Shown piece by piece: positions 11,521 through 22,098 of a stretch of DNA of 64,000 nucleotides; the first letter of the stretch is position 1, and each line of letters begins with the position of its first letter. The notes beneath the pieces are model-generated. The model was not told where the DNA came from, made no database searches, and saw only the letters and a program-made list of their open reading frames with translations. A program made the translations under genes and the position numbers. This stretch comes from Limanda limanda (Eukaryota; Chordata; Actinopteri; Pleuronectiformes; Pleuronectidae), in contig NC_083641.1 of the NCBI RefSeq assembly GCF_963576545.1, positions 20,351,523 to 20,415,522 of the forward strand, in the 5' to 3' direction.

Positions 11521-12175
11521 CTGACTGAGTTGTTTGAAGTCAGCTACATATGTGTCATTTCTGAGATGACGTTCATCTCGAAACCAAATCAAGGAAGGGG
11601 CGAAGGGTGAGATTCACAACAAATGCTTCAAGAAACTGTGAAAACTCATTATTTTTTATGTACTAAGAAAGTTTAGGTGTAAAATAACGAGAGTTCAGTG
11701 GATGAAGATATTTCTCAGTGTAAACTACAAATGTATTGGATTTGCGTGTCTTATAGTATACGATATGTTAGTCATTAATGGAGGTTATTGTTGCTCAACT
11801 CAACATGTATCATGAAAAGTGTGACAGGTATACAGGTCTTTTTCCTGACTTGTCCTCAGAGAATGGTTTTATTTTCCATTATTAAATGTTCAAAGTATAT
11901 GTTCCCACCCGCCTCTCCCTTCTTCAGACTTACAGTACTTAAACTCAAGCAGTGAAACAATAACTTTATATAGTACCACATGGAAAATGGCTGTGTAGAT
12001 TTCTTTGTTCGAATTCTCTGCTGTCGGCTGATGAGTGACTATGACAATGCAGTTGTCCTACACAGAGAACTTTTGCCCTGGGGCGAAAACCAAGCTGAGC
12101 TAAGGAGGATTTTGAATGTGTGGAGGAAATCAACTCACTGTGAGATCCAACAAGAGCGGAAACATGAAATTGTGA
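11521..12175 (+). pseudogene. Decayed V2R/OlfC relic 1 (exon-1-like and ligand-domain pieces)
   Basis: Bases 11521-11606 align in frame with the end of exon 1 of the + strand receptors: ELFEVSYICVISEMTF here against [16 protein letters not shown] in copy A, ending at a GTGAGA donor at the same place. Bases 11980-12175 encode ELLPWGENQAELRRIL, matching [16 protein letters not shown] of exon 4, followed by VWRKSTHC against VMKKSTAR. The intervening exons, cysteine-rich domain and membrane domain are gone. This is therefore an older receptor relic, independent of copies A-E. Its 5' side has TATA-like 'gtataaat' near 11403. Confidence 0.65.
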
Positions 12176-12489
12176 AGGGAATTATTGATATTTTGTCGAA
12201 GTTTGAAAAATACCCTCCACCATGGTTAACACAACAGACCTGAGAAAGGGGATTGGTTGACTGCTTCCATCTAGTGGTCATGTCCACAGCTGATTCACAG
12301 TTGTGCATTGTTGATGTTTTACTTAAATTTACAGAATATAGGCCACTCTTTCTCCTGAAGAATTCACCCTTCACATATGAATATCTTTTTCTTTCAAATA
12401 AACCAGATTATTGTCACTATGTAATGAGATTGGCCCATTTGAAACATGAATGAAAACATCAACCTTTTCCCTTCAATGCATAAACTGAA

Positions 12490-12600
12490 GGATCGGCTGT
12501 GGCTCAGGAGGTCAAGATGGGTTTGATAACCGTCTCCCTCATTCCACACACGCCAAGGCGTCATTGGGTTAGACGCTAAACTCGAAATAATAAAAATCTC
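12490..12600 (+). mobile_element. Degenerate tRNA-type SINE fragment
   Basis: 'ggatcggctgtggctcagga' resembles the tRNA-like head (A-box region) of teleost SINEs, and 'ccaaggcgtcattgggttag' resembles the conserved 'GTGTCCTTGGGCAAGACACTGAAC' body. Copies at 21697, 40695 and 61528 occupy the same place after each receptor relic, so the insertion predates the cluster duplications. It is not a functional tRNA gene. Confidence 0.5.
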
Positions 12601-13108
12601 ATGATTTTTTTTAAGTTGCTGCTGATAATTTCTTATGTACTTGTTAACATTCCAGGCCAGGAGTTTGCAAACAATGTAACAATAACACTTGATGGCACTA
12701 TAACCAGTCTTTATTTTTATTTCAATTACACAACAACTTATATACTATGATGTGCAATGATGTGCAATTTGTTTTTTCCCCATTCAAAAAAGAATATACA
12801 CCAAAAGTTCACTTAAACCTGACATGATAGCGTCTCAATTTCATGAGTAGTACTTGATGCCTTTGCTTTGTTATTGTCTTTAATCTCCTTTGTCATTCAT
12901 ATTATTGTTACAGAATTACGATTTATTGATCTTTCTATTCAAGATATATCATGGTGACCGAGAGATGGAAACTCAACATGACCGCCACCTTCACAAAAGA
13001 AAAATAATTCAAATCCAAGTGCGTGAATTATGAAATCATGTGTATAAATTTGATATTGGCTTTCCCTCCCCCAAATGTCTGCCCAAGTCCTGATGGGCGG
13101 GATGAAAC

Positions 13109-13136
13109 TATAAAGAAAATCCTCCTGCATATAAAA
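13109..13136 (+). promoter_or_regulatory. TATA elements upstream of receptor B
   Basis: TATAAAG at 13109-13115 and ATATAAAA at 13129-13136 lie 54 and 34 bp before the ATG at 13163. Both boxes are conserved at the same spacing before C (28295-28302), D (47167-47174) and E (62148-62155), arguing that they set a very short 5' leader. Confidence 0.55.
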
Positions 13137-13162
13137 CAAGCACTCCTGCATTAAGATCAGAG

Positions 13163-16100
13163 ATGGGGCTGGAGGGACGGACGGCAGTAATGGGGCCATT
13201 TCTAGACACATTTTTCTCCTTTCATGGCTTCTCATTGTTGATTATGTTCCCTTCCTCCCTTTTCTCATCTGAATCTTCCTCTCACTCCTCATCCTGTAAG
13301 CTCAGGAGGCAGTTTTATCTCAATGGGATGCACAAGCCTGGTGATGTGATTCTGGGTGGGTTGTTTGGCGTCCATTTCACCTCCGTGTTCCCTGAGCTGA
13401 CGTTCACCTCAGAGCCGACTCAGCTCAGCTGCCAGGGGCAAGTCTCAGACTCCTGCAAAATTCAACAGTTTTATTATATCATATTAACATATATAACTTC
13501 ATAGTGGTTAACTGTGTCTGTTTATGTGTTAGCTTTGACCCTGTAGGCTTCAGATATGCCATGACCATGGCCTTTGCTATCGAGGAGATCAACAGAAGCG
13601 CTGACCTGCTGCCTAATGTGACTCTGGGATACAGTCTGTACGATAACTGTGCTACGCTGGTGATTGGATTCAGTGCCGCGTTGTCTCTGGCCAGCGGTCG
13701 AGAGGAGGACTATCTGCTTCAGGAGGCCTGTGTGGGGCCTCCTCCAGTCCTGGGGATTGTGGGTGATCCCTTCTCAACGTTTTCTATCGCCACCTCTGAT
13801 GTGATGGGGTTATTCAAACTGCCCATTGTAAGTTTCTTTTCAGTCTTAGCTTTGCTTTTGATGCTTAATTTGAAATGTTAAATGGTTTAATTAGGACATG
13901 TACATTGTATTGCAAGAACGTTTTTGATTTTAATGAATTATTAAATTAGTTATGCTGACTTGCATGAAAAGCAATTGCTGTATGGATACCATATGTGCTG
14001 TTTTTTAACAGGTGAGTTATTTTGCCACGTGTTCCTGCCTGAGTGACCGTCGAAGATTCCCGTCCTTCTTCAGAACAATACCAAGTGATGTTTTTCAGGT
14101 GAAGCTCTATCTACAGATAACAAATTCAAATTATGGCTAACAGGAAGTTTTGTGCACATCAAAGATGTCCCCTGGATTTTGCCTCAGACACAATACTGGA
14201 TTTAAATGAAAGAGCACCATAGACAGAATTAAATGAGAGATATGAATCGTTGCACTCATCCCTCTCTCTGTTCACTTAGGTGCGTGCCATGATTCAGATA
14301 CTCCAACATTTTGGCTGGACGTGGGCTGGCCTGCTGGTCAGTGATGATGACTACGGACTCCACGTTTCCAGATCTTTTCAGTCTGACTTGGCTGCGTCCG
14401 GTGGAGGTTGTCTGGCCTACACAGAGATCTTACCCTGGGGTGATGACACAGTCGAACTAGGGAGGATTGTGGAGGTGATGAAGAAATCCACAGCTCGTGT
14501 GGTCATCGTGTTTGCACAGCAGATCCTCATGATAAACTTAATGAAAGAGGTATTTACTTATCTAACTCTTGTGGTGCCTTAAGATTTGAGAGTCAACCTC
14601 ATTTTAAATTGTGCATGTGTCTCTTACTAAGTGTATTACACTGGTCTGAGTTTTATTTTTTACTATATTTTATAATTGTTCTATGCTACAAAGTAAATTA
14701 AAGCTGTTGTACATAAGTCTGAAAAAAATATATTCAGCATAATGCAATGCACAGGTGGTGAGGCAGAATGTGACAGGCATGCAGTGGATGGCCAGTGAAG
14801 CCTGGACATCAGCTGCTGTGCTGCAGTCCCCCGACCTCATGCCCTACCTGGGCGGAACACTGGGCATCGCCATCCGTCGGGGAGAAATACAAGGACTCAG
14901 GGACTTCCTGTTACACATCCGTCCTGACAGAGAAGACAACACTAACAATGGAAATAGCATGGTGAGATTATAATCTTACAAACAGATTTGTCATTATGTA
15001 ATGATGAAATACTGTGATTCAGCCTCTAAATGCATTTCAGGTGAGACAATTTTGGGAACACACATTTCAGTGTAGATTTGCCCCAGCTCCTACAGCTTGG
15101 ATGGAAGCAGGAGCGTTGTGCACTGGGGATGAAGACATAGAGAATGTGGAGACAGAGTTTCTAGATGTCTCTAACCTCCGGCCTGAGTACAATATCTACA
15201 AGGCAGTGTATGCTCTGGCGTACGCGCTCCATGACTTGCTGCACTGTGAGCCAGGGGGAGGACCTTTCAGCAGCCACAGCTGTGCTGCTGTGCAAAGCCT
15301 GGAGCTATGGCAGGTGTGACATTTACACTTAACCCTTTCTTAAACTGATCCCCCATGTTTGACACTTTGATTTTATAAATGGTGATATGAAGAGTTCTGG
15401 TAGGGTTTACTCTGTATTTTATTTTAGTAAAAGAAAAAATCTAAAGTCTCCAGACAAAATACACAATGTTCACTTCATTGGTTGAAGCATGGAACACAGT
15501 AGAGGCCATACCAAGACGTACCAAATTGTACACACTAGATATCAGTCCCATAAATGTGGATGTATTTCTTTTAAATCAAGATCTATAAAGTATTCCCTTG
15601 GAAAATGAGGAAAATTCATGGATCAGCCTCCTGATCCAGAAATATGTTTATTTGTTTGAATTCTACCACCAAGTTTTGTTATAATTGGTAGTTTTTATGT
15701 TATCTGTTTTACAAACATACCAGCAAACAAATGGACAGGGGTGAAAACATAACCTCTTTGACACAGGTAATTAAAGGTAACAAATTAAAAATAAAGTGTA
15801 TTGTACATTTACGGATGATACATTTTCATGTAATTTGTATGAAATTCTGAAAGCTTGTGCTCAATCAAGAAAGGAACATGTTCTCCATGATAATATGTTT
15901 ATCTTGTGTTTGCTCCCCATTGTAGCTTGTGTATTACTTGGAGAAGGTCAACTTCACCACACCATTTGGTGATGAAGTGTCATTTGATGAAAACGGCGAT
16001 GCATTACCAATCTATGACATCATGAACTGTCAGTGGCTTCCTGATGGAGGAACTAAAGTTCACATTGTGGGTGAGGTTAAGAAATCAGCAACTAAAGGTG

Positions 16101-17896
16101 AAGAACTCACACTTCATGACGAGAAGATCTTCTGGAACTTTGAATCCAAACAGGTTAAATATATTTGTTGTGGTTTATGCTCTTGTTTAATATGGCATGG
16201 GATATTAATATCAAATGGTGTAGAATAACTGTTTTATGCTGATGACTGCAGCCTCCTCGGTCAGTCTGCAGTGAGAGCTGTCCTCCAGGTACCCGCATGG
16301 CCAGAAAGAAGGGGCAACCTGTGTGCTGTTTTGACTGTGTCCCTTGTTCTGAGGGAGAGTTCACGAATGAAACAGGTTGGTATCAGTCCAATGTTATTGT
16401 GGCAGTGGTGCTTGCCACGGGGCTCTCACAGACACAGCCAGAGACGGAATTAGTCGCTTTTAACATATTTATTCAGCACCACACATGTGATCAAACATAT
16501 AAACTCAAACACACCCAAAGTAACTAGCTTTTCAGCTTCGTGCGGCTCCTCGCAAGTCGCTGAGTCAGCGAGGCCGCTGACTTTTAAAGTGTGAGGACCA
16601 ATCAGCTAACAGCTCTCACCTGCGCTGATTGATCCTCTGTGGTGCAGGTGAGGGTTCTCTCCCAGCCCCCTCATCTCCACAGTTATAAAATACAATCACA
16701 TATTATCCATCAATCCATTCATGCATCATCTTTACTGCTTTGAGGGTGGAGGGAGGGGTTGGAGCCAATCCCAGTGGACATTGGGCGAGAGGCGGGGTAT
16801 ATCCTTCACTGAAAACAGAAAACAGTTGGACCAACTTAAAAAGCCACAAGAATTAGGTTATATTAGCACAATATATACTTTATTTGAAAGAACTTAAGTA
16901 ATTTAAGTGTTACCTATATAGTGTTTTCAAGTTGGTAACCCATTTTCTTGCAGAAAATGAGAATTTCTTTCTTTTTTTTGTATAGACTCCATGGAGTGCA
17001 GCAGCTGTCCAGAGGATTTCTGGTCCAGCCCCCCGCGTGACCACTGTGTTCCAAAGAAAACAGAGTTCCTCTCCTACCATGAGCCTCTGGGTATCTGCCT
17101 GACCACCGCCTCCCTGCTGGGCACGATTTTCTCTGCTGTCATCCTGGGCATCTTCATCCATCACCGCAGCACCCCCATGGTGCGTGCAAACAATTCAGAA
17201 CTCAGCTTCCTGCTCTTGGTTTCACTGAAGTTATGTTTCCTTTGCTCTTTGTTGTTCATCGGACGACCCAGAGCATGGACGTGCCAGCTGAGACATGCAG
17301 CGTTTGGCATTAGCTTTGTACTTTGTATGACGTGTATCCTGGTTAAAACGATGGTGGTGCTGGCGGTGTTCAAGGCCTCCAAGCCAGGAGGGGGAGCCAC
17401 TCTGAAGTGGTTTGGCTCAGTGCAGCAGAGAGGGACGGTTCTAGTTCTTACTTCTGTTCAAGCAGCGATCTGCACTACCTGGCTTTTGTCTGCCTCACCA
17501 GCTCCTCATAAAAACACCCAGTACCACAATGACAAGATAGTGTATGAGTGTGAAGTCGGCTCCACGATCGGCTTTGCAGTGTTGCTTGGCTACATTGGAT
17601 TACTGGCTGTGCTCAGCTTCCTGTTAGCTTTTCTGGCGAGGAATCTTCCCGACAACTTCAACGAGGCCAAACTCATCACTTTCAGCATGTTGATCTTCTG
17701 CGCAGTGTGGCTGGCCTTCATCCCTGCTTACGTCAACTCACCAGGCAAATACGCAGATGCAGTGGAGGTATTTGCCATTCTGGCCTCTAGTTTTGGCCTC
17801 TTGGTGGCGCTGTTTGGACCCAAATGTTACATCATCCTATTGAGACCAGAGAGGAACACAAAGAAAGCCATCATGAGTCGAGGCCACACAAAGTAA
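13163..17896 (+). CDS. OlfC/V2R class C olfactory receptor B (open, 889 aa)
   Basis: Nine exons join in frame without a stop: 13163-13437, 13533-13827, 14012-14098, 14280-14549, 14755-14961, 15041-15313, 15926-16153, 16252-16375 and 16986-17896 (2670 nt). Residues about 10-33 form a signal peptide. Residues about 90-500 are the periplasmic-binding-like Venus flytrap ([17 protein letters not shown] and [10 protein letters not shown] are class C hallmarks). About 545-610 is the cysteine-rich linker, and about 622-860 are seven helices ending [16 protein letters not shown]. By family, it should bind amino-acid-like odorants at the cilia or microvilli of olfactory neurons and signal through a G protein. 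The 124-nt exon 8 is the canonical V2R linker exon. Oddities: intron 1 has a GC donor (GCAAGT), the ligand-domain exon is split by three extra introns, intron 8 holds a solo LTR, and a conserved Trp in exon 7 is Cys (NCQWLPDG). Confidence 0.9.
15590..15785 (-). repeat. Dispersed teleost repeat in intron 6 of B
   Basis: This carries the same ordered blocks as the copy A intron 6 repeat, with a clearer 'aatggacaggggtgaaaaca' followed by 'taacctctttgacacaggta'. It matches the family at 27345-27660. Intron 6 (15314-15925) holds nothing else recognisable. Confidence 0.5.
16398..16681 (-). mobile_element. Solo LTR in intron 8 of receptor B, antisense to the gene
   Basis: The block begins TGTGGCAGTGG and ends CATCTCCACA, flanked by exact GTTAT at 16393-16397 and 16682-16686. 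Copies A, C and D have the uninterrupted intron text ('aatgttattaaatac'). On the minus strand it contains a TTTAAAAG box and AATAAA downstream, so the LTR reads opposite to the receptor. It has no internal genes. A minus-strand poly(A) signal should not truncate the receptor mRNA. Confidence 0.78.
16739..16808. repeat. Common teleost repeat fragment in intron 8 of B
   Basis: 'ggttggagccaatcccagtg' followed by 'gacattgggcgagaggcggg' matches a motif seen across many fish genomes. The nearby 'tccatcaatccattcatgca' is part of the same family. It makes intron 8 of B longer (610 bp) than in A, C and D (about 110-120 bp). Confidence 0.5.
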
Positions 17897-18037
17897 CAAA
17901 ATTAACTCTTGAGATAAATCTGTGAAATAATCTGATCCACTCTGTGTTTTTCAGTCCCACCATGATTATCAGATTAAACTAAAACAATATAGATGTGTTT
18001 ATTGTAAAGACTGACATGTTGTTTATTATTACAATTA

Positions 18038-18043
18038 AATAAA
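18038..18043 (+). terminator. Poly(A) signal of receptor B
   Basis: AATAAA lies 142 bp after the stop codon of B, and a second one occurs at about 18120-18125 ('agaaataaagc'). The second is conserved after A (4283-4288) and C. Confidence 0.5.
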
Positions 18044-19379
18044 GTGTTTTTTTCTTGAATTATATATTTGTTAATTTCATGGGACAAGAACACTGTTAAG
18101 CAGTAATGCTTTAGGAAGAAATAAAGCAATGTTCAACTCTACTTTTGTCAGTAACTACTTGTGCAACTAACTTACAAAAAAAATTACTTACATTTCAGCA
18201 GGCCCGCTACTTATTACTTATGATTTCTTTGATAACTGCAGGCTGAAAGAGGAGACGTCATCTAACATTATAAGTGAATCTGTGGATTAGTGTTAGCCCA
18301 CACAACGGTCCAAAGTCAAATTCAAGTGGTTTCTTCTGGAAAAAATGGAAATGACTTCTCCTTCCTTAAAGCATGTGACAAAAATATATAACTCAGTTGT
18401 CGTCTATATTAGAACTTTACAAACATCAGTGTCAAGAAAACTAAAGCACTTATAGGTAAAGTCTGGGAAACAGTGAAATCATTTCCCACTGTTGAGTCTA
18501 CTCTTTGTTCCACTTTTTACGTCGTCATAGTGATAATAGTGACCAGTGGTGGGAAGTGGTATTTGTTAACTACAGTTTGGCCTACATGTGTAGTCAAAAG
18601 CCTAAGATTGCATGTCCTTTGTTCTGGAGAAAAATAGAGCCTCTAAGACTCAGTCTCACAAGGGTCAACCACTATTGGTCACTCTGGGCCCCATGACCTA
18701 TGAGGTCACCAAGCCAATACAAAGCCAGGTCTCCCCTCTCTACTGTCTCTTTCCATGCACCTCTCCGAGAGGAGCACACGCTCTTCCTCGTTTCCTCTTT
18801 TGTACACCACACCTCGAGAGGACAAGGGTGTCCAGCTCACTCTTTCAGATTCTTCTTTTCACATAACCATCTCCTGGCGGACATACACATCTTTATATAT
18901 TAAGTACACTTTTATTATATGTGTTTTTATACTCTATTATCTTCATAATTAATGTTTTTCTTTCACAAATGTTTTTTCATTAATGTTGCATAAGTGAATT
19001 TAGCCAACCTCTAAACTGTCGAGAACTATATATCCTTCAACTTAGCTAACTATATATTTATGGTTATTTCGGTTATAGTTATAAATTTGATTGTTAGTCA
19101 GAGTTCTGAAGACTTTTGAAGGGTGATGCCCGAGGTAACTTTGATCAATTAAAGTTATTATTTAATATTAATATTTTTAATATTAATATTCAATATTTTA
19201 TTTCGATTTATTGATTGCCGAAAGGCATACCATGTTATGCTATTATTTTTAATGCATTATTGAAAGTCGATTTTTCACATATCTGTACTTTACTTGAGTA
19301 TTTATTTTCCTGATGACCTTTACTCGATACATTTGAACACATATAAGAAGTACTTTCTACTTCTTATATTCTCAAAACT

Positions 19380-20182
19380 GACTCGTTACTTGGGCACGTT
19401 TCACCTCTCTCGCGCTCATTCGCATGCCCCCTGCCTCGGGAGATACGCAGGCCTGGCGGCTTGTTTGCCGTCGGGGAGCAGCGCGAGACCCTTAGCGTCA
19501 GTACTTTAGTCGGGCTGCCTTGGTCGACCGGGGTCGGTACCGGTAAAGATGCCTCCGCAGGTTCACCTTCAGAAACTTTGTTACAAGTTTTACCCCCTCT
19601 AGATGATCAAGTCTGATCGTCTTCTCTGCGCTCTGCCAGGGCAATGACCAACTCTGGCAGGGCCAATACGAAGACCTCACTAAACCTTTGTTGTGCAATA
19701 GTAGTAGACTTGACGTTGGCTAATTATTAATAATCATGAAATATGATTATAAAAATAATAAAAAATATTTTTAAAAAATAATTACAAATGATAAAGCTAT
19801 CAATTTAGAATAGTAAAATAATTAATTAGAAATGATACGTTATCAATTAAGAATAGTTAAATAATCAATAAAATCAATAAACCCCCCCCCCCCAGGAGAG
19901 GGCTCCAGGCTGGCTGTGGAAAGTGTTGCTTAAGAGTGTGGAAACTGGTAGAACTGGTTTCAGCTTGGCCTACAGGCCTGTTTTATTAGTCTTTGTCTGG
20001 TCAGCACTCTGGACTCTTGCCCAACACCATCCAATGGGGAGTAGCTACGTGTGTACAAAGGCCTGGGACTTAATCAACACAAGCACATCCCCCATCCATT
20101 TATTCCCTTTAGAATTATACAGGTGCTCATGCAGGAGCTCGGTTCAGTTCAGTCTTTATTATTCGCTCTGAAATTTGGCAGC
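19380..20182. other. 803-bp insertion flanked by AAAACT, carrying rDNA
   Basis: The paralogous segment upstream of E reads 'ttctcaaaactagactgtgt' continuously near 59560-59580. Downstream of B, AAAACT occurs on both sides of this block (19374-19379 and 20183-20188), so it is an insertion with a 6-bp direct repeat. It contains an antisense ITS1/18S fragment (19400-19720), an AT-rich spacer, a C-run at 19883-19893 and about 290 bp of unrecognised sequence. No terminal repeats or poly(A) tail are evident, so the mechanism is unclear; repair filler is possible. Confidence 0.6.
19546..19720 (-). rRNA. Non-functional 18S rRNA 3'-end fragment (antisense), with ITS1 beside it
   Basis: 'gcctccgcaggttcacctt', 'cctctagatgatcaagtctg', 'atcgtcttctctgcgctctg' and 'gacctcactaaacc' follow one another in the order of the reverse complement of the conserved 3' end of eukaryotic 18S rRNA. 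Substitutions throughout ('cagaaactttgttacaag' against the conserved 'CGGAAACCTTGTTACGAC') show that it is decayed. The adjoining GC-rich stretch (19400-19545) lies where ITS1 would be. It is a fragment, not an rRNA gene. Confidence 0.85.
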
Positions 20183-21205
20183 AAAACTAGACTGGGTCCA
20201 GTGATTTTGTCTTCTCTGTACTAGCACTGTGCAGGTTATTAACAAAAGAGGAAAACTATCCTATTATGTGTGCCTAGAACTTGTTTCCTTTTGCTGAGTT
20301 ATCATAAGGGGCACTGTGTGTCATTCCTGCTACTGATTAGAAAGTGTTCTTAGGCACTTCTTAGCACTTATAATTTTTAAGTTTGGTACTTGTACTTTTA
20401 ATTTTGATACTTAAGTACATTTCAACACCAGATACTTTTGATACTTAAGTATATTTAATATGAGCTACTTTTGCTCAAGTCATTTTCTTACGGGTAGCTT
20501 TTACCGGTTTCACTTTCAGGTAAGATATCTGTACTTTTACTCAAGTATAGCTTTCAAGTACTTTATACACTAATGGTTTTAGTTTGGCTGTTTGCTTCAA
20601 ATTTTGTGTAGAATTAATTTTAATTAACTTGGACCTGCCTCTTGCTTTGCTACTGAATTTGTGTCCACCTGCACCATACTCTGAACACATGAGCATTGAT
20701 ATATGTTTTGCCTTGAGGTATTTTGATCTGTGAAAAGAGAGGAAATGAAAAAAAGAAATGGTAAATGCTTTTGAACTGATTGAAAAAACTTATTTCAGCA
20801 AAGCTGTTGTTATTAGGTCATTTTTAATGGTTGCCCTTCATCTGTGAATTTGAGAACCCCCGAAAATAATTCGGTATTTTGCTGTATACTCTCTAAATTG
20901 AACATGACAGATTCACATCTATGTAAGGTTAATATTTGTCTGGGTTTGTTTTATGAACACCATGACAACGTTTGATGATTATCCATAAAAAATAAAGCAT
21001 ACAATTCAATCACTAACAGGATTCTATGGTCATTTAACACCTGAACGAAAACATTTACGAAATTGAATTTGACCATTTTCAATGCATTATCGTCATCAGA
21101 GAATGTTTTTTATTTTCTATAATTAAATCTTCAAAGTATAGGTTCCCACCCGCCTGTCCCCCTTCTATGGTACTTAAACTCAAGCAGTGAAACAGGAAAT
21201 GAGTA

Positions 21206-21350
21206 GTTTCCTTTGTTCACATTCTCTGCTTTCGGCTGATGAGTAACTATGATGCTGCAGTTGTCCTACACAGAGAACTTTTGCCCTGGGGCGAAAAACC
21301 CAGCTGAGCTAAGGAGGATTTTGAATGTGTGGAGGAAATCAACTCACTGT
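21206..21350 (+). pseudogene. Decayed V2R/OlfC relic 2 (ligand-domain piece only)
   Basis: The stretch 'gagaacttttgccctggggc' followed by 'gaggattttgaatgtgtgga' matches the exon-4-like part of relic 1 with a one-base frameshift ('gaaaaacccagc'). The exon-1-like part seen in relics 1, 3 and 4 is absent. It is followed by the same SINE fragment and then by the 3' end of receptor F. Confidence 0.55.
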
Positions 21351-21696
21351 TAGATCCAACAAGAGAGGAAACATGCAATTGTGAAGGGAATTATTGATAT
21401 TTTGTCGAAGTTTGAAAAATACCCTCCACCATGGTTAACACAACTGACCTGAGAAAGGGGATTGGTTGACTGCTTCCATCTAGTGGTCATATCCACAGCT
21501 GATCCACAGTTTTGCATAGTTTATGTTTTACTTAAATTGACAGAATATAGGCCACTCTTTCTCATGCAGAATTCACCCTTCACACATGAATATCTTTTTC
21601 TTTCAAATAAACCAGATTATTGTCACTATGTAATGAGATTGGCCCATTTGAAACATGAATGAAAACATCAACCTTTTCCATTCAATGCATAAACTG

Positions 21697-21795
21697 AAGG
21701 ATCGGCTATGGCTCAGAAGGTTAAGATGGGTTTGATAACCGTCTCCCTCATTCCACACACGCCAAGGCGTCATCGGGCAAGACGATGAACCTGAA
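21697..21795 (+). mobile_element. Degenerate tRNA-type SINE fragment (after relic 2)
   Basis: 'ggatcggctatggctcagaa' and 'ccaaggcgtcatcgggcaag', with 'gacgatgaac', correspond to the SINE head and body also found at 12490, 40695 and 61528. Confidence 0.5.
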
Positions 21796-21923
21796 AGACA
21801 GCTGATGTCAGTGTATAAAGGATGTGTTTTATTACACCGCATCTAACATACTATGATTTGCAATAATTTTTTATGTTTTAGAGGGAAGACAAACTCTTCT
21901 TTTTGTTGCAAAACTTTGTTAAG

Positions 21924-21929
21924 TTTATT
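21924..21929 (-). terminator. Candidate poly(A) signal of receptor F
   Basis: TTTATT on the + strand (AATAAA on the gene strand) lies 170 bp past the stop of F. The equivalent sequence is kept after G near 40926. Confidence 0.4.
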
Positions 21930-22098
21930 TCATATTTCAAGCACGAAATGTAAATTATTTGTAAAATTGGAAAACAAAAGTTTTTAAAGACGAAAATTAC
22001 AATTTATGAAAAAGCAAATGCAAATGTCAATATTCACACAAACTAGATGAAGAACTATTGTGTGGAGCCATCACAAATATTCCTAGAGCTCAGATGTA

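Larger units (their letters stand above)
18544..20572. mobile_element. Probable old hAT-like element downstream of B
   Basis: 'cagtggtgggaagtggtatt' at 18544 and the inverse-type end 'tttcaagtactttatacact' near 20572, together with 'gtacttttactcaagtatag', resemble a common teleost hAT terminus family. The body is AT-rich with no transposase seen. It is interrupted by the 803-bp insertion at 19380-20182. The left part recurs downstream of D (about 52020-52430, then interrupted by the Ngaro element, resuming at 59186). No target duplication could be confirmed. Confidence 0.35.

Noticed and set aside
12490..12600. Possible tRNA gene
   Set aside because: Only a degenerate A-box-like head is present; no cloverleaf can be drawn and the fragment is a SINE remnant repeated at four loci.
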